Shown: in pieces, positions 45,134 to 54,121 of the stretch
Position numbering within the stretch: the first letter of the stretch is position 1
How the letters are laid out: every line of letters begins with the position of its first letter
DNA from: Candidatus Nitrosopumilus sp.
Lineage (GTDB): Archaea > Thermoproteota > Nitrososphaeria > Nitrososphaerales > Nitrosopumilaceae
Length of the DNA: 64,000 nucleotides
Direction of reading: 5' to 3'
NCBI GenBank assembly: GCA_013215285.1
Contig: JABSRD010000002.1
Span: 62,001 to 126,000, forward strand
Notes under the pieces: generated by a model
What the model was told of the DNA's origin: nothing
What the model saw: only the letters and a program-made list of their open reading frames with translations
Databases searched by the model: none
Position numbers and translations under genes: made by a program

Positions 45134-45155
45134 GATGTTTACAGAAAATCGAGTC

Positions 45156-45335
45156 ATGTCGTCTACTATATCCTTACCAACATGTAGTTGTTGTCACAGA
45201 CATATTATGCCTAATGATAAATGTGTAAAATTCAATTGTCCAGAATGTGGAACTGATTTAATTTGGAGATGTCAAAGTTGCAGAGAAGCAGCAAGAAATT
45301 ACACTTGTTCTTCATGTAATTTTCAAGGACCTTAA
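45156..45335 (+). CDS. Zinc-ribbon protein (HVO_2753-like) upstream of aEF1B
   Basis: A 59-residue protein made of two zinc sites: [28 protein letters not shown], then [22 protein letters not shown]. This CxxC-CxxC/CxxC-CxxC layout matches the archaeal DUF1610/Zn-ribbon RNA-binding protein that commonly precedes the EF1-beta gene. It probably binds RNA or ribosomes. I chose the ATG at 45156 because a TATA box lies ~25 bases before it; an in-frame ATG at 45132 would overlap that box. Confidence 0.85.
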   Translation: MSSTISLPTCSCCHRHIMPNDKCVKFNCPECGTDLIWRCQSCREAARNYTCSSCNFQGP

Positions 45336-45339
45336 AAAA

Positions 45340-45621
45340 ATGCCACAGTTACTATTAATCACAAAAATTCTTCCAAAAGATACAGATGTTGATCTTGACA
45401 AGTTAGCAGAATCTATCAAGACATCATTACCAGAAGGAATTTCAATGAAAAGACATTTGAAAGAACCACTAGCATTTGGAATAGAATTCATTAAAGCAGA
45501 ATTTGTTTTAGAAGATAAAGAAGGTCAAAGCGACGCATTGGAAAATGCAGTAAAAGGTACAGAGGGCGTTAGTGAATTTGAAGTTCTCAATATGAGTCGA
45601 ATGTCAGTTGACATGAAATAG
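45340..45621 (+). CDS. ef1b: Translation elongation factor 1-beta (nucleotide exchange factor)
   Basis: A 93-residue aEF1B of exact family length, which exchanges GDP for GTP on aEF1A. It starts [26 protein letters not shown], continues IKRH-like [23 protein letters not shown] and ends with [14 protein letters not shown]. It begins five bases after the zinc-ribbon stop, a pairing conserved in archaea. Confidence 0.92.
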   Translation: MPQLLLITKILPKDTDVDLDKLAESIKTSLPEGISMKRHLKEPLAFGIEFIKAEFVLEDKEGQSDALENAVKGTEGVSEFEVLNMSRMSVDMK

Positions 45622-45629
45622 GTGATTTT

Positions 45630-47798
45630 TTGGTACGCAAAGAAGAACCTTTGCAGATGCGAATTGGTGAAGCAAAACAAAGAGACGTAGGTAAAAAACG
45701 TGCCAGAATTGGACCAGAAGCAATGGATTTTCTCAAAGTTACTCCAGGAGACATTATTGAAGTAATGGGTTCAAGAACTAGTTGTGCAGTAGTTTGGCCA
45801 GTAGATGAAGATGAAAAATTTCCAGACATCATAAGAGTAGATGGACAAACAAGAAAAAATGTTGGTGCCTCATTAAATGATATTGTAAAAATTAGAAAAG
45901 TAACAACAAAATTTGCAAAAACAGTTTCTCTAATACCAGTAAATGATTCAGTTACAGTTGACAAAGAATTTACAGATTTTGTTAAAACCAGATTGAAGGG
46001 ATTGCCAATTGTTCACGGTGATGAGATTTCTGTAATGATTTTAGGGAATTCAATGGACTTTAAAATTACAAAAACAACTCCAAAAGGAGTAGTCAAAATA
46101 GACCGTTCTACAAATCTTAACATTTCAACAGATACAGCAGTTGATAGAAAAGTTAGAGTAACATATGAAGAAGTAGGAGGATTAAAGCGAGAAGTTAAAG
46201 CAATGAGGGAAATTGTTGAACTCCCATTAAAACATCCTGAATTATTTATAAGATTAGGAGTTGAGCCACACAGTGGAATTTTACTTTATGGTCCACCAGG
46301 ATGCGGTAAGACATTACTAGCAAAAGTCATGGCCAGTGAATCAGAAGCTAATATGTTTCCAATTAACGGTCCAGAAATAATGAACAAATACTATGGTGAA
46401 TCAGAAGCAAAGTTAAGAGATATTTTCAAGGAAGCTAAAGATAATTCTCCAAGTATTATTTTCATAGATGAGATTGATGCAATAGCTCCAAAAAGAGAAG
46501 AGGTTTATGGAGATGTTGAAAAAAGAGTTGTTGCTCAATTATTAGCATTAATGGATGGTCTTAATGACAGAGGGAATGTTATTGTACTGGGTGCAACAAA
46601 TAGACCAGACAGCATAGATCCAGCTCTTAGAAGGCCTGGAAGATTTGATAGGGAATTTGAGATATCAGTACCTAATGAAGATGGTAGATTGGAAATTTTG
46701 TTTATCCATACAAGAGGTATGCCATTAAGTGATGATATTGATCTAAAAGATTTGTCGTCAGAATTACATGGATACACAGGTGCAGACATTAAATCATTAT
46801 GTAGAGAAGCTGCAATGAAATCAATTAGAAGATATCTTCCAGAAATAGATTTAGAAACAGAAAAAATTTCTTCTGAGGTATTACAATCAATGCAAATCAA
46901 ACTAATTGATTTCTATGATGCTATGCATGAAGTAGTTCCTACTGCAATGAGGGAGTTTTATGTTGAAAGACCAAAAGTATGGTGGAAAGATGTTGGTGGG
47001 TTAGATGAAATCAAAAAATCATTAACAGATAATTTAATCATGGCAATGAAAGAACCCAGTAAATTTACAAAGATGGGAATAAAACCACCAAGAGGAGCTT
47101 TAATTTATGGTCCACCAGGATGCGGTAAGACACTTCTAGGACGAGCACTTGCTACTGAAATTGGTGCAAATATGATTTTAGTTAGAGGGCCTGAAATTTT
47201 ATCAAAATGGATGGGGGAATCTGAAAAAGCAATTAGAGAGATATTTCGAAAAGCAAAGGCCGCAGCACCATGTGTGGTAATTTTTGATGAATTGGACTCA
47301 CTGGCACGTTACAAATCAGGTGAAGGTGGAGCAAGTGAAACCATTCTCAGTCAACTATTAACAGAAATTGAAGATGGGACATCTGCATGTGTAGTAGTAA
47401 TTGGGATTACAAACAGACCAGATATTTTAGATAATTCCTTGCTAAGAACAGGTAGATTAGATTTAGTTCTATATGTGTCACCTCCAGATGAAAAAGGACG
47501 ATTAGAAATTATCAAGATTTTAACAAAGAAAATGCCTCTGGCAAATGACATAAAATTACAAGAGATTGCAGTAGCAACACAAAACTATAGTGGTGCAGAT
47601 TTAGCAGCACTTTGTAGAGAAGCAGCAGTTCTTGCCATGAAAAATAATTCAACAAAAATTTCAAGTCAAGACTTTGCAAATAGTTTGAAACAAGTTAAAC
47701 CATCAATTACTAAAGAAGTTGATCAGTGGTATAACACAATAAGAGAAAGTATATCTAACGTTGTACCCAAAAAAGGAGATATAACATTTTACGGATAA
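45630..47798 (+). CDS. cdc48: Cdc48/VCP-type AAA+ ATPase
   Basis: A 722-residue protein. The N-terminal double-psi barrel domain (LQMRIGEAKQRDVGKKRARIGPEAM) is followed by D1 with Walker A GPPGCGKT at 221 and FIDEIDAIAPKR, and D2 with Walker A GPPGCGKT at 494 and VIFDELDSLA. Both second-region-of-homology blocks (ATNRPDSIDPALRRPGRFD and ITNRPDILDNSLLRTGRLD) are intact. It forms hexamers that unfold proteins. TTG start at 45630, eight bases after the aEF1B stop, so it is cotranscribed with it. Confidence 0.93.
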   Translation: MVRKEEPLQMRIGEAKQRDVGKKRARIGPEAMDFLKVTPGDIIEVMGSRTSCAVVWPVDEDEKFPDIIRVDGQTRKNVGASLNDIVKIRKVTTKFAKTVSLIPVNDSVTVDKEFTDFVKTRLKGLPIVHGDEISVMILGNSMDFKITKTTPKGVVKIDRSTNLNISTDTAVDRKVRVTYEEVGGLKREVKAMREIVELPLKHPELFIRLGVEPHSGILLYGPPGCGKTLLAKVMASESEANMFPINGPEIMNKYYGESEAKLRDIFKEAKDNSPSIIFIDEIDAIAPKREEVYGDVEKRVVAQLLALMDGLNDRGNVIVLGATNRPDSIDPALRRPGRFDREFEISVPNEDGRLEILFIHTRGMPLSDDIDLKDLSSELHGYTGADIKSLCREAAMKSIRRYLPEIDLETEKISSEVLQSMQIKLIDFYDAMHEVVPTAMREFYVERPKVWWKDVGGLDEIKKSLTDNLIMAMKEPSKFTKMGIKPPRGALIYGPPGCGKTLLGRALATEIGANMILVRGPEILSKWMGESEKAIREIFRKAKAAAPCVVIFDELDSLARYKSGEGGASETILSQLLTEIEDGTSACVVVIGITNRPDILDNSLLRTGRLDLVLYVSPPDEKGRLEIIKILTKKMPLANDIKLQEIAVATQNYSGADLAALCREAAVLAMKNNSTKISSQDFANSLKQVKPSITKEVDQWYNTIRESISNVVPKKGDITFYG

Positions 47799-47800
47799 AA

Positions 47801-48097
47801 ATGGCAATTCCATTACGAAATACAATATTTGACAAGGTTAAGGAAGCAAAATCTCTAACAGACCTTGAGCTCTACAAACTTTTAACAAAAGATGATATCA
47901 TAATTCCTGAAGATAAATTCAATAAATTACTATTAGATTTAGAAATACTAGGCGTTATCAAAGTATCATGGATTACAAAAGAAGAACGTAGAGTGGAAGC
48001 CATAATTGTAGAGGAAAAAATTGATAAAGTTGAAGAACAAAATAAGGCAACAATGGAAAAAGACTATGAAGCAAGTTTTCCAGGTTTTGAAAAATAA
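47801..48097 (+). CDS. Small protein in the Cdc48 operon (98 aa)
   Basis: It starts two bases after the cdc48 stop. MAIPLRNTIFDKVKEAKSLTDLELYKLLTKDDIIIPEDKFNKLLLDLEILGVIKVSWI reads as a winged-helix-like domain, followed by a charged Glu/Lys helix (EEKIDKVEEQNKATMEKDYEASF). By position it could be an adaptor or regulator of Cdc48, but no motif proves this. Convergent with ctaB. Confidence 0.7.
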   Translation: MAIPLRNTIFDKVKEAKSLTDLELYKLLTKDDIIIPEDKFNKLLLDLEILGVIKVSWITKEERRVEAIIVEEKIDKVEEQNKATMEKDYEASFPGFEK

Positions 48098-48101
48098 TTA
48101 A

Positions 48102-49016
48102 TTAAAACAGTGGCACATGAAATGCAGCATCTAATGCAACTGCTACAAAAATTATTGTGAGATACGGAGCAGTGACTTTGTATGCTTTCCAAGCAAATTC
48201 AGATGTAGGATTTTTTGTTAGTTTGTAGTGATATACAAGCATCAAAGTACCAGAAATAATTGCAATAACAGTGTAAACAACGCCCATTCCATCTGGAATA
48301 AATGAAAGAATTAAAGAAAATGGAATTAAAATTATTGTATTTCCTAAAATATATTTTGATGTTCTTTGCATACCAATTACAACTGGCAACATAGGAATTC
48401 CAGCTTGTGTATATTCGTCTTTCAGCTTCATTGCAAGACACCAAAAATGAGATGGCGTCCAAACAAATACTAAAAATCCAACTAAAAATCCTAACAAATC
48501 CATACTACCAGTAGCTGCGGACCATCCAGCCCAAGCTGCTGCACTACCAGCAATTCCCCCAATTACAATATTTGATGAATTTTTACGTTTTAGCCAAACA
48601 GTGTAAATTATAACATAAGAGAAGATTCCAACTGCAATAAAGAAAGCAGATACTGCATTTAGTGCAAAGTATCCATAGATTACAGATATGCAGCTAACTA
48701 CCACACCATAAATCAAAACATGTGACGCTGCCATTCTTCCAGATGGGATAGGTCTAGTACTAGTTCTAGTCATTTTTGGATCAATATCTTTATCATAATA
48801 GTGATTCAATGCACTAGACCCAGCTGATGCCAATGCTCCAGCAACAATTATGTGTAAATAAAACCAATAATCAAGATCTGGGACACCATCAACTAGTTTA
48901 CTTGCAGCATACATGGAAGTTACTGCAGTAATAACTAAAAGAACAACAATTCGAGGTTTGGATATCTCTACTATTTCTTTAAATCCCAATCTCATTCTAT
49001 CCCATTCCGAAGCCAT
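48102..49016 (-). CDS. ctaB: Protoheme IX farnesyltransferase (heme O synthase)
   Basis: A 304-residue UbiA-family membrane enzyme with about eight helices. The first prenyl-diphosphate site is NHYYDKDIDPKMTRTSTRPIPSG, and the second aspartate-containing region is KDEYTQAGIPMLPVV. It attaches farnesyl to heme b to make heme O for the terminal oxidase. Start ATG 49016. It is divergent from a membrane-bound cupredoxin gene 72 bases away, fitting a respiratory context. Confidence 0.93.
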   Translation of the reverse strand: MASEWDRMRLGFKEIVEISKPRIVVLLVITAVTSMYAASKLVDGVPDLDYWFYLHIIVAGALASAGSSALNHYYDKDIDPKMTRTSTRPIPSGRMAASHVLIYGVVVSCISVIYGYFALNAVSAFFIAVGIFSYVIIYTVWLKRKNSSNIVIGGIAGSAAAWAGWSAATGSMDLLGFLVGFLVFVWTPSHFWCLAMKLKDEYTQAGIPMLPVVIGMQRTSKYILGNTIILIPFSLILSFIPDGMGVVYTVIAIISGTLMLVYHYKLTKNPTSEFAWKAYKVTAPYLTIIFVAVALDAAFHVPLF

Positions 49017-49088
49017 TTAATTTCTTCGTCTACTGAAATTACATTATTTCAAAAGGAATAAGTATCTCAGTCCTATCAGCTATCTTAA

Positions 49089-50183
49089 ATGAGTAACTGG
49101 GACCTCATGATGCCGGGAATGGGACTAACAGCTATAGGGTTGGCTGGCGTTACAATATCCTATTCCGGAATTGCACATACATTCATCGATGGAATGCACG
49201 CCTTAACTGGTCTCACCATGTTTATTGGATTAATTTTCTTAGCAGCAGGTATCTTAGATGGAGGTGTTTCAACTAGTAAAAGAGCCAAAGTAACAGTTTT
49301 GGTAATTTTGTTAATATCATTGGGATTTGGAATGTTTGCACTTGTAACTATGAATATATCAGACTATACAGCAGCTCTTGCAGGAGTTTTATTGGCAATA
49401 ACAATCCCAGCAATAATTATTGCATACTTGGCAATGAAGCATCCAGAATCTGTCAAACAGTTCGGAGGTATTACAATATTGGTATCAATTACTGTGATTA
49501 TTGTTTTAGTAGTACTTGGATTAGAAGGTCTTGATACCGACATGCTATCTGAACAAGTTGGAATAGAAGAACCATCTGAAGGTATTACACCAGCAGGACC
49601 AATATTTGCAATTGAGATTCTTAAAGATTCAACTGAAGAAGGAAATCCAGATTATAGTCCAGACATTGCAATAGTTACACAGGGATATATTGTGGAATGG
49701 ACAAATGCAGATTCAGTTGTACATACAGTAATTAGTGCAGTGGACTTTGGAGAAACATTTGATTCTAGTATGATGAATGAAGGTGATGTATTTACATTAG
49801 ATACAACTAATTTAGAAATTGGGGAATACGAGTATTTGTGTATTGTACATCCATGGATGGTTGCAACATTAATTATTGAAGAACCAAAAGAACCAGTTAC
49901 AGTAATAATTCCAGAAGGTGCAGCACTTCTAGAAGATGGTCAAATCTATTATGATCCTCAAGTAATTGATGTTACAGCAGGTACTACAGTTGCATGGGAT
50001 AATGCAGATAGTGCAGTACATACAGTGACATCAGGTGAAGCACCTGTAGATGCAGATGGGATGTTTGACTCAGAAATGATGATGGCAGGAGATGTTTTTG
50101 AATTTACATTTACAGAAGTTGGAAATTATGATTATTACTGTGCATTCCATCCATGGATGGTAGGAACTGTTAACGTAGAATAG
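49089..50183 (+). CDS. Membrane protein with two plastocyanin-like copper domains
   Basis: A 364-residue protein. Four N-terminal transmembrane helices span roughly residues 10-150, then come two extracytoplasmic cupredoxin domains. Each carries a type 1 copper site: VVHTVIS...YLCIVHPWM in the first and AVHTVTS...YYCAFHPWM in the second, giving His, Cys, His and Met ligands. In ammonia-oxidising archaea such proteins are proposed electron carriers replacing cytochrome c. It is followed by the JAMM gene after two bases and shares the upstream region with ctaB. Confidence 0.9.
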   Translation: MSNWDLMMPGMGLTAIGLAGVTISYSGIAHTFIDGMHALTGLTMFIGLIFLAAGILDGGVSTSKRAKVTVLVILLISLGFGMFALVTMNISDYTAALAGVLLAITIPAIIIAYLAMKHPESVKQFGGITILVSITVIIVLVVLGLEGLDTDMLSEQVGIEEPSEGITPAGPIFAIEILKDSTEEGNPDYSPDIAIVTQGYIVEWTNADSVVHTVISAVDFGETFDSSMMNEGDVFTLDTTNLEIGEYEYLCIVHPWMVATLIIEEPKEPVTVIIPEGAALLEDGQIYYDPQVIDVTAGTTVAWDNADSAVHTVTSGEAPVDADGMFDSEMMMAGDVFEFTFTEVGNYDYYCAFHPWMVGTVNVE

Positions 50184-50185
50184 GT

Positions 50186-50578
50186 TTGCAGGAAATCATA
50201 TTATCACAAACAGATAAAAAAATTCTATCAGAATATTCAGAGAATCAAAAACCTAACGAATCATGTGCAATACTATTTGGTAAAAACAATCAAGTTTTAG
50301 ATTTATTTTTAACAGAAAATATTGAGGAATCACCAGTAAACTTTACAATTTCAAATAAACAATTAATTGAAGGATACAAAGTTGCAGAAGAAAAAAAGAT
50401 GGATGTGATAGGCATATTTCACTCACATCCAGATTCAGACGCATACCCATCAAATACAGATAAAAAATTTATGCAGAGTAATCCAGTAGTATGGATAATT
50501 TACTCAGGAATTAACAAAAACTTCAAAGCATATCTCCTGGAATCAGACATCATAGAAATTACAATCAAAGAAAAATAA
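50186..50578 (+). CDS. JAMM/MPN+ family metallopeptidase
   Basis: A 130-residue protein with the complete JAMM motif: an upstream Glu in PNESCAILFGK and HSHPDSDAYPSNTD (HxH plus Asp ligands around zinc, with catalytic Ser). Archaeal JAMM proteins cleave ubiquitin-like SAMP conjugates. A UBP zinc finger elsewhere in the window hints at a related modifier system. TTG start at 50186, two bases after the cupredoxin stop. Confidence 0.88.
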   Translation: MQEIILSQTDKKILSEYSENQKPNESCAILFGKNNQVLDLFLTENIEESPVNFTISNKQLIEGYKVAEEKKMDVIGIFHSHPDSDAYPSNTDKKFMQSNPVVWIIYSGINKNFKAYLLESDIIEITIKEK

Positions 50579-50579
50579 T

Positions 50580-50969
50580 TTAAGACTGTAAACTAAATGT
50601 TGCATGTTTTCCATCTGAATTGACTAGAATAGTTTTGTCAGGTGAAATAATTTTTCCAAGAATATTTACAGGTGATGCGGGAGTTATTTCTCCAGATTTC
50701 CCAATAGGTGTAGGACCATAAAACAAACATATTGCTTTTCCAGTAGGCCAATATGCAACATCATTTAATTGAACTGGAGATATTGCATTTTCTTCAGGTT
50801 GACTAATTGGAGATTCAGAAGTATAGATTTCATCACCCCAAACATTTAGATCAACTGAAAATGGTAATTGTTTAACAAAATCATTGACGGTTTTTGGCGA
50901 ATTTGCATCATCTAATTCTAAAATAATTGGAGTAGTGTTGGGAATTTTGATTTGAACTGTGTATTTCAT
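50580..50969 (-). CDS. Cyclophilin-like fold protein (DUF369/TM1367 type)
   Basis: A 129-residue beta-rich protein beginning MKYTVQIKIPNTTPIILELDDANSPKTVNDFVKQLPF. The middle segment NDVAYWPTGKAICLFYGPTPIGKSGEITPASPVNILGKI matches the cyclophilin-like family found in archaea, in which the YWPxGxAIxIFFGPTP block is diagnostic. No peptidyl-prolyl isomerase activity is known for this family. Cytoplasmic. One base separates its stop from that of the JAMM gene. Confidence 0.85.
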   Translation of the reverse strand: MKYTVQIKIPNTTPIILELDDANSPKTVNDFVKQLPFSVDLNVWGDEIYTSESPISQPEENAISPVQLNDVAYWPTGKAICLFYGPTPIGKSGEITPASPVNILGKIISPDKTILVNSDGKHATFSLQS

Positions 50970-51018
50970 AGATTAGGATGATCTTTGAATTAAATATCCC
51001 TTTTTTTAATTAAGAATA

Positions 51019-51276
51019 ATGGAAATTCACGTATACGACACTTATGTCAAAGCAGCAGATGGTCATACCATGCACTTTGATGTAATTACTGGTGAAAAAG
51101 ATCACGATAAAGCCCTCACATATGGCAAAGAGTGGTTAGAATCCGTTGGGGAAAGAAAAGCAGAAATGACTACAAACGAATGTCAATTCTGTCACTCACA
51201 AGGAGCACCAGAGCCGGTAGAGACGGCAATTAAGGAAAAAGGCTACTTCATCCAAAAAATGGAAGGCTGTCCTTAA
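51019..51276 (+). CDS. DUF2024 family protein
   Basis: An 85-residue protein: MEIHVYDTYVKAADGHTMHFDVITGEKDHDKALTYGKEWL and then ECQFCHSQGAPEPVETAIKEKGYFIQKMEGCP. The VYDTYVKAxDGHTMHFDV start and the CxFCHSQ motif are characteristic of DUF2024. The CxxCH-like cluster may bind metal. Function not established. It stands alone, followed by a T-rich tract. Confidence 0.88.
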   Translation: MEIHVYDTYVKAADGHTMHFDVITGEKDHDKALTYGKEWLESVGERKAEMTTNECQFCHSQGAPEPVETAIKEKGYFIQKMEGCP

Positions 51277-51279
51277 ACA

Positions 51280-51293
51280 TTTTTTTCCTTTTT
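51280..51293 (+). terminator. T-rich tract after DUF2024
   Basis: Runs of seven and five T separated by two C begin within a few bases of the stop codon, typical of archaeal intrinsic termination. Confidence 0.45.
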
Positions 51294-51335
51294 ACGTAAA
51301 AGTATATTTTTTAGATTAATCAATATAGAAATTAC

Positions 51336-51518
51336 ATGTCAGAACACAAGTATTCAAAGTGTACAGTAGAAGGGGATAAAAAAACAAAATGGATTTGTGG
51401 ATGTTTTCTAACAATAGATGGATATTTCAAATTCTGTGATGCACATGATGTAACTTTGAAAAAAGCTATTCAATCACAAATTGATGAATTAGATATGACA
51501 CTAATTGTTGAAAATTAG
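51336..51518 (+). CDS. Small hypothetical protein (60 aa)
   Basis: MSEHKYSKCTVEGDKKTKWICGCFLTIDGYFKFCDAHDVTLKKAIQSQIDELDMTLIVEN has four Cys (C, CxC, C) and a CDAH motif, suggesting a metal site. It overlaps the convergent pyrophosphatase gene by four bases. Function unknown. Confidence 0.6.
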   Translation: MSEHKYSKCTVEGDKKTKWICGCFLTIDGYFKFCDAHDVTLKKAIQSQIDELDMTLIVEN

Positions 51519-53554
51519 ATTGCAAGTATTGCAACAAATGCTGAAACAAAGACTATAGCAATTGTGTTTAGTAATTTAATCACAGTGTTTAGTGCAGGTC
51601 CTGCAGTGTCTTTGTATGGGTCACCAATAATATCACCAACTACTGCAATTTTATGCAATTCAGTACCTTTCTCTCCCCTCATCTCGATTAATTTCTTTGC
51701 ATTATCCCATGCACCACCAGTGTTTGCCAAGTGGTATGCAAGTAAAATTCCAGTGATAACTGCACCCATTAGTAATCCAGCTACTGCAGTTGGGCCTAAC
51801 AATACTCCCATAATTATTGGTGCAAGAATTGCAACAAGTGCTGGTTTCCAAAGTTCTTTAATTGATGCAGCAGTTGCAATATCTACACATTTAGCATAAT
51901 CAGGCTTGGATGTTCCTTTAAGAATTCCAGCATCAGCTTTGAATTGTCGTCTTACTTCATCAACCATCTTTCCTGCAGCCCGAGACACACCATTGATTAG
52001 TTGACCTGTAATGATAAATGGAATCAAACCACCAATTAGTAACCCAACAATAATTGCGGGATTAGTTAAACTGTAATCTAAATCCAATACACCTGCAAAG
52101 ACATGGGCTGCTTCAAATTGAAATGCTTGAATCATGGCTAGTGCAGCTAGTGCGGCACTTGCAATAGCAAATCCTTTGGTTACCGCCTTTGTAGTATTTC
52201 CAACTGCATCAATTTCATCTGTAACTTTACGATTTTCCTCACCCATTCCAGTCATCTCAACAATACCACCAGCGTTATCTGCAATGGGACCAAATGCATC
52301 AATACTTAGAACAATACCTGCAAGACTCAACATTGCCATTGCAGTCAATGCAGTTCCAAAGATTCCATAAAGTACTGGGTCTTCACCTTCAGGTGCTGCA
52401 CCAGATGCAAGACTATACGATACAATAATTGCAATAACTAGTGTAATCATAAATGGTCCAGTTGATTGCATGCCTTTGATAATTCCCATTAATGTTAATG
52501 ATGCATATCCCCATTTTGCAGATTCTGCAATTTCTATTACAGGAGGCTTTTTGTAACTGGTGTAATAGTTTGTAATTTTTTGAATCACAGGAACAAGGAT
52601 GACACCAATTACAGTAGAGCCAAACAAAGCATATGCTATATTTGAATCGCCAATGAATTGTGTAATGAATATAAAATTTAATACAATTGCAATAATGGCT
52701 GAAACATAAAATGAACGATTAAGAGGCTTCATCACATCTTTAATATTCTTAGAGCCAATAATTACAACACCAATAATTGATGCTATCATTCCAGAAGTAC
52801 CAATTAGTAGTGGGTATAAGAAGAAGTTTGGTGCACCAATTAATGCTGCAATTAGTAATGCTGCAAGTACTGTAATAATATAAGATTCATAAATATCAGA
52901 GCCCATTCCTGCTGCATCACCAACATTGTCTCCCACGTTGTCAGCTATAGTTGCAGGATTTCTTGGATCATCTTCAGGAATATTTACCTCAACTTTTCCT
53001 ACTAAATCTGCACCCATGTCAGCAGCTTTTGTAAAGATACCACCACCAATTCTAATGAATAATGCAATAAGACTAGCACCAATTCCGACACCAGCAATTG
53101 TAATTGGATCAGGGAAAATCATGTAAAGACCAGTAATTGCTAATAGTGCCATAGCAGGAACTATTAGTCCAACTGTAGCACCGCCTCTAAAGGCCATAAC
53201 AAATGTTTTTCCTAATCCGCTACCACTCAAATTTGCAGCCCTTACTGCTGCTTTTACTGTAATTTTTAATGAAACTATACCTGCAACTGCTGATAATGTT
53301 GCACCTACTGCAAATGCGATTCCGTTTGAAGGAGTCAAAAATGCACCAATAATTACAGCCATAGCAATAGAAACTGGAATTATAATTCGCATTTCACGCT
53401 TTAGAAATGCTGCTGCCCCTTCTTTGACAGCATTTGAGATATCTATCATTTCTTTTGTTCCAGGAGGTTGTTTCATTATCCACATAACCAAACCACCAGC
53501 AACCAAAAATGATGCTAGTGCTGCAACAAATGGCAGAATCTCAGGAATGTTCAT
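51515..53554 (-). CDS. hppA: Membrane-bound proton-translocating pyrophosphatase
   Basis: A 679-residue polytopic protein of normal H+-PPase length. The substrate loops include [35 protein letters not shown], and the late motif [10 protein letters not shown] carries Lys where K+-dependent enzymes have Ala. By the known rule this predicts a K+-independent, proton-pumping enzyme. It couples PPi hydrolysis to H+ export. The ends contain hydrophobic helices as expected. Own promoter with a TATA box upstream. Confidence 0.95.
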   Translation of the reverse strand: [679 protein letters not shown]

Positions 53555-53580
53555 ACTATACTCAGCCTGCCCAATTCTGG

Positions 53581-53592
53581 GAAATATAAATC
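53581..53592 (-). promoter_or_regulatory. TATA box upstream of the pyrophosphatase gene
   Basis: Read on the minus strand the segment is GATTTATATTTC, ending about 27 bases before the ATG at 53554. This is the archaeal box A position for a near-leaderless transcript. The role is inferred from sequence and spacing. Confidence 0.45.
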
Positions 53593-53977
53593 AAATAACG
53601 AGTGTTTTACTTCTTTTTTTATATGGCAAAAATGATTTTCCTCTAAGTCCTTGTCTAACTAATTTGTTGAATCTTTTTCCATGCGCAAGATATGGAAATC
53701 TCATATGAATTAATTCATGAACTATGGTATTTTCAAGGGTTTTCTCATCAGGGATTTTTCTTACATTAATGAATACTAAATTATGTTGAAGATAAGATAC
53801 ACCATAATATTTGTAAGCAGATGTGCGTCTACCTTCAGTCATTTCTTTTGGTGCATCTAAAACTTCTTTTGTGGTTAACAAAAGCAGAGGTTCAGAAATA
53901 GAAAAACGATTTGAGTATATGCCAGATTTTTCTAAAATTTGTAATCTAAGTTCTGGATCGAGTTTCACAATCATCAA
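53591..53977 (-). CDS. SprT-like / DUF45-type zinc metallopeptidase
   Basis: A 128-residue protein with the zinc motif HELIHMRFPYLAHGKRF (HExxH followed by a third His). This arrangement is found in YgjP/WLM/SprT-like peptidases. The rest is short and basic (NKLVRQGLRGKSFLPYKKRSKTLV). It probably acts on DNA-bound or small protein substrates in the cytoplasm; the substrate is unknown. Its 3' end overlaps the promoter region of hppA. Confidence 0.82.
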   Translation of the reverse strand: MMIVKLDPELRLQILEKSGIYSNRFSISEPLLLLTTKEVLDAPKEMTEGRRTSAYKYYGVSYLQHNLVFINVRKIPDEKTLENTIVHELIHMRFPYLAHGKRFNKLVRQGLRGKSFLPYKKRSKTLVI

Positions 53978-54121
53978 TCCTACAATTGATGTTTATTTGG
54001 AAATGTCAATTGTTGTCTGAAATTTGGTTTAGAATAATCTGCTAATCATGTGGGAATGAACAAAAATCATTAAAAACTAACTTGTAAATTCATAGACATG
54101 CTTAAGTTCTAAAACGTCTTA

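Noticed and set aside
45132-45155. Longer N-terminus for the zinc-ribbon protein from ATG 45132
   Set aside because: It overlaps a TATA-like box placed for a leaderless start at 45156 and adds non-conserved residues.
51564-53126. Several open frames opposite the pyrophosphatase gene
   Set aside because: They are mirror frames of a strongly conserved membrane-protein gene with no ribosome binding sites or recognisable domains.
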